DNA of 64,000 bases from assembly GCF_016526145.1 (NCBI RefSeq), contig NZ_JADDUE010000004.1:186001-250000 (forward strand). The letters are read 5' to 3'. The position numbers were made by a program, and so were the translations under genes. Source of the stretch: Saccharopolyspora galaxeae. GTDB lineage: Bacteria > Actinomycetota > Actinomycetes > Mycobacteriales > Pseudonocardiaceae. The notes beneath the pieces are model-generated. The model had not been told where the DNA came from and did not search any database. It was given only the letters and a program-made list of their open reading frames with translations. Positions 62,065 through 64,000 of the stretch are shown here, piece after piece; positions within the stretch are counted from its first letter, which is position 1, and each line of letters starts with the position of its first letter.

Positions 62065-63387
62065 TCAGATCGTTCGGGGCCGCCCGGCCAGGAATCCGAT
62101 CACGGTCTGCGCGGTGATGAAGCCGAGCACGGCGGTCAGCGAGGCCGACCAGTTGCCGGTGATCTCGTGCAGCACGCCGAACAGGAACGGGCCCACCGAG
62201 GCGACGACGTAGCCGATGCTCTGCGACATGGCCGACAACTGGCCGGTGTCGGCGGCGTTGGTGGTGCGCAGCGAGATCAACGCCAGTGCGAGCGAGATCG
62301 CGCTCACGCTCACGCCGATCAGCAGCGCCCACAGCAGCGGCGCCGCCAGCGGCGCGAGCAGCAACCCGAGCACACCGGCCAACGGCGGCACTCCCATCAG
62401 CACCGCCCACCACGACTGGCCTCGGGTCCGGGTCACGAGCGGCGGCAGCACCATGTTGATCGGCACGCCGACCAGCAGCAGCACCCCCATCAGCACGCCG
62501 ACCGTGGTCGCGTCCATCCCGGCGCCCTTGAACACCTCGGGCAGCCAGCCCATCACGATGTACGCGGTGGTCGACTGCAGGCCGAAGTAGCCGGTGACCA
62601 GCCAGGCGAGCGGGCTGCGCAGCATCGAACGCATGCCGGTCCCCGGCTCGGCCGCGGCCACCGTCCTGCCGGTCCGGCGACTGCCGGGCACCCACACGAG
62701 CAGCGCCGCCAGCGCAAGCACCATCCAGGTCGCCAGCGCGAGCCGCCAGCTGCCGACGAGCGAGTCCAGCCAGGGCGTCACCGCCGATCCGGCGGCACTT
62801 CCTGCGGCCAGCGCCGTCGTGTAAAGCCCGGTCGCGGCGCCGACCCGGTTCGGGAAGGACTCCTTGACCACCACCGGGATCAGCACGTTGCACATCGCGA
62901 TCGCCACGCAGGCCAGCACGGTCCCGCCCAGCAGCACCCACGATCCGCCGAGCACGCGGACCACCAGCGAGACCGTCAGCAACGCCAGCGAACCGCCGAC
63001 GACGGGGTTCATGCCCCAACGCCGGGACAGCACCGGTGCGGCCAGCGCCGCGACACCGAAGCACAGCGTGGGCACCGCGGTCACGACGCTGGCCCACGTG
63101 CTGCTCGCGCCGACCGAGTCGCGCACTTCGCCGAGGATCGAGCTGAGGCTGGTCACCGCGGGACGCATGTTCGCCGAGGCCAGCGCCACTCCCGCCAGCA
63201 GCAGCGCGCCTCCTGCCAACGCGCGGTGCCGGGTGTTGACCACGTTCTCCGCGGCGCCCTCGTTCGGCAGCGCTTCGGCCCGGGACAGCGGTCCGGAACC
63301 GTCGGCGGTGCTGGCATCCTGGGCCGTCACGCCGCGGTTCCCGCGGTCGTGGGCGTGCTGGGTGTGCGACTCGGCAGACATCGCCAC
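62065..63387 (-). CDS. CynX/NimT-type MFS transporter
   Basis: This 440-residue transporter has a long polar N terminus of about 55 residues and then twelve spans. ALASANMRPAVTSLSSILGE near residue 68 is the signature of the CynX/NimT group (cyanate and nitroimidazole-linked transporters). The substrate cannot be told. A GTG at 63387 or the ATG at 63381 may be the start. It is divergent from a FadR-type regulator gene with a 43-bp gap, so it is the likely target of that regulator. Confidence 0.87.
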   Translation of the reverse strand: MAMSAESHTQHAHDRGNRGVTAQDASTADGSGPLSRAEALPNEGAAENVVNTRHRALAGGALLLAGVALASANMRPAVTSLSSILGEVRDSVGASSTWASVVTAVPTLCFGVAALAAPVLSRRWGMNPVVGGSLALLTVSLVVRVLGGSWVLLGGTVLACVAIAMCNVLIPVVVKESFPNRVGAATGLYTTALAAGSAAGSAVTPWLDSLVGSWRLALATWMVLALAALLVWVPGSRRTGRTVAAAEPGTGMRSMLRSPLAWLVTGYFGLQSTTAYIVMGWLPEVFKGAGMDATTVGVLMGVLLLVGVPINMVLPPLVTRTRGQSWWAVLMGVPPLAGVLGLLLAPLAAPLLWALLIGVSVSAISLALALISLRTTNAADTGQLSAMSQSIGYVVASVGPFLFGVLHEITGNWSASLTAVLGFITAQTVIGFLAGRPRTI

Positions 63388-63430
63388 CTATTCTGTCAAA
63401 CGTAGGATGTTCGGACGAAAGGATGTCCCC

Positions 63431-64000
63431 TTGCCTCTGGTCAACACCCAGCGAACCGGGTTGGTCGACCAGGTCATCGCGCAGATGCGCGAACTGGTCA
63501 GCTCCGGCGAGTGGCCGCTCGGCCGGCGCATCCCCACCGAGGCCGAACTGGTCACCGCGCTCGGCGTCGGCCGCAACACCGTCCGCGAGGCGGTGCGCGC
63601 GCTCGCGCACGCGGGACTGCTCGAGGTCCGGCAGGGCGACGGCACGTTCGTCCGGGCCACCAACGAGCTCTCCGGCGCGGTGCGCAGGCTGTACGGCTCG
63701 GAACTGCGCCAGATCCTGGAAGTGCGCCGCGCGCTGGAAGTGGAAGCCGCCCGGCTGGCCGCCACCGCCCGCACCGACGAGGACCTCGCGGAGCTGGAAA
63801 CCCTGCTGGCCGCCCGCGACGAGGCCGCGGCAGGCCGGGACCGCGAACACTTCAGCGCCGCCGACACCCGGTTCCACCTGCGGATGGTGGCCGCCTCGCA
63901 CAACCCGGTGCTGATCGGGCTCTACGACGGGGTCAGCGAGGCGGTGCAGTCCAGCGTGGCGACCACGCACGACCCGGCGCAGCCGCCGCCCGTGTCGCAC
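63431..64000 (+). CDS. FadR-subfamily GntR regulator (3' end outside the window)
   Basis: The first 190 residues are present. There is a winged HTH (IPTEAELVTALGVGRNTVREAV near residues 36-57, broken here only for description) and the start of the FCD effector domain (LRQILEVRRALEVEAARLA near residue 97, then DTRFHLRMVAASHNP with metal-site residues). A TTG start is inferred because GAAAGGA lies eight bases upstream and the N-terminal match begins there. It is divergent from the CynX-type transporter gene and probably controls it. Confidence 0.87.
   Translation, partial: MPLVNTQRTGLVDQVIAQMRELVSSGEWPLGRRIPTEAELVTALGVGRNTVREAVRALAHAGLLEVRQGDGTFVRATNELSGAVRRLYGSELRQILEVRRALEVEAARLAATARTDEDLAELETLLAARDEAAAGRDREHFSAADTRFHLRMVAASHNPVLIGLYDGVSEAVQSSVATTHDPAQPPPVSH

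Overview
This window is high-GC DNA from an actinobacterium. A member of the Pseudonocardiaceae (Saccharopolyspora-like) is the most likely source, but that is inference. The support is very strong G/C at codon third positions, a mycothione reductase gene (mycothiol is an actinobacterial thiol), XRE/DUF5753 regulators paired with DUF397 proteins, type VII secretion-type proteins, and several genes with a -10-like hexamer 6 to 8 bases before the start codon and no Shine-Dalgarno site (leaderless mRNAs). No rRNA, tRNA, CRISPR array, transposase or integrase was seen.

Layout. Positions 1-11100 hold housekeeping and single-gene units: a DUF4439 protein, a membrane-anchored protein, a class V aminotransferase, YjbQ, a HAD hydrolase, proS, yaaA, a DEAD-box helicase with a PPOX gene behind it, a methyltransferase and a DUF2071 protein. 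Positions 11155-25125 carry the first cobalamin block: cobL-cobM, then an XRE/DUF397 insert and a broken copy of the cbiD 3' end, then cbiD, cobK, cobIJ, cobH, cobG and cobN. A cobalamin riboswitch precedes cobN. Positions 25275-31312 contain a HigBA-type toxin-antitoxin pair, an MFS transporter, a WYL regulator with a divergent DinB gene, and an XRE/DUF397 locus with three small genes. Positions 31332-34867 are a five-gene operon that looks like a type VII secretion substrate with candidate immunity proteins. After a methyltransferase, metG, cysG and a DUF1876 gene comes a protein resembling extracellular contractile injection system (eCIS) cargo (39775-41133).

Positions 41374-50373 are the second cobalamin block: cbiG with half a CobJ domain, a second cobL, a second cobM with a long charged tail, cobB, cobO and a ChlI-ChlD fusion behind a second cobalamin riboswitch. 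Positions 50631-64000 hold a GNAT, two secreted trypsin-like proteases flanking a LysE exporter, a third XRE regulator, a PEBP protein, a VanZ/RDD membrane protein, a two-component system, mycothione reductase with a phosphoesterase, a CynX-type transporter and a divergent FadR regulator cut by the window edge.

How the parts fit. The two cobalamin blocks with cysG cover most steps from uroporphyrinogen III to adenosylated cobyrinic acid a,c-diamide. They combine aerobic-route markers (CobG, CobN with a ChlI/ChlD partner) with markers usually linked to the anaerobic route (CbiD, CbiG), and two steps are duplicated (CobL, CobM). Seven copies of a palindromic element of constant length (51-52 bp), all in one orientation, sit within about 80 bp of gene ends in the first 38 kb and are absent from the rest.
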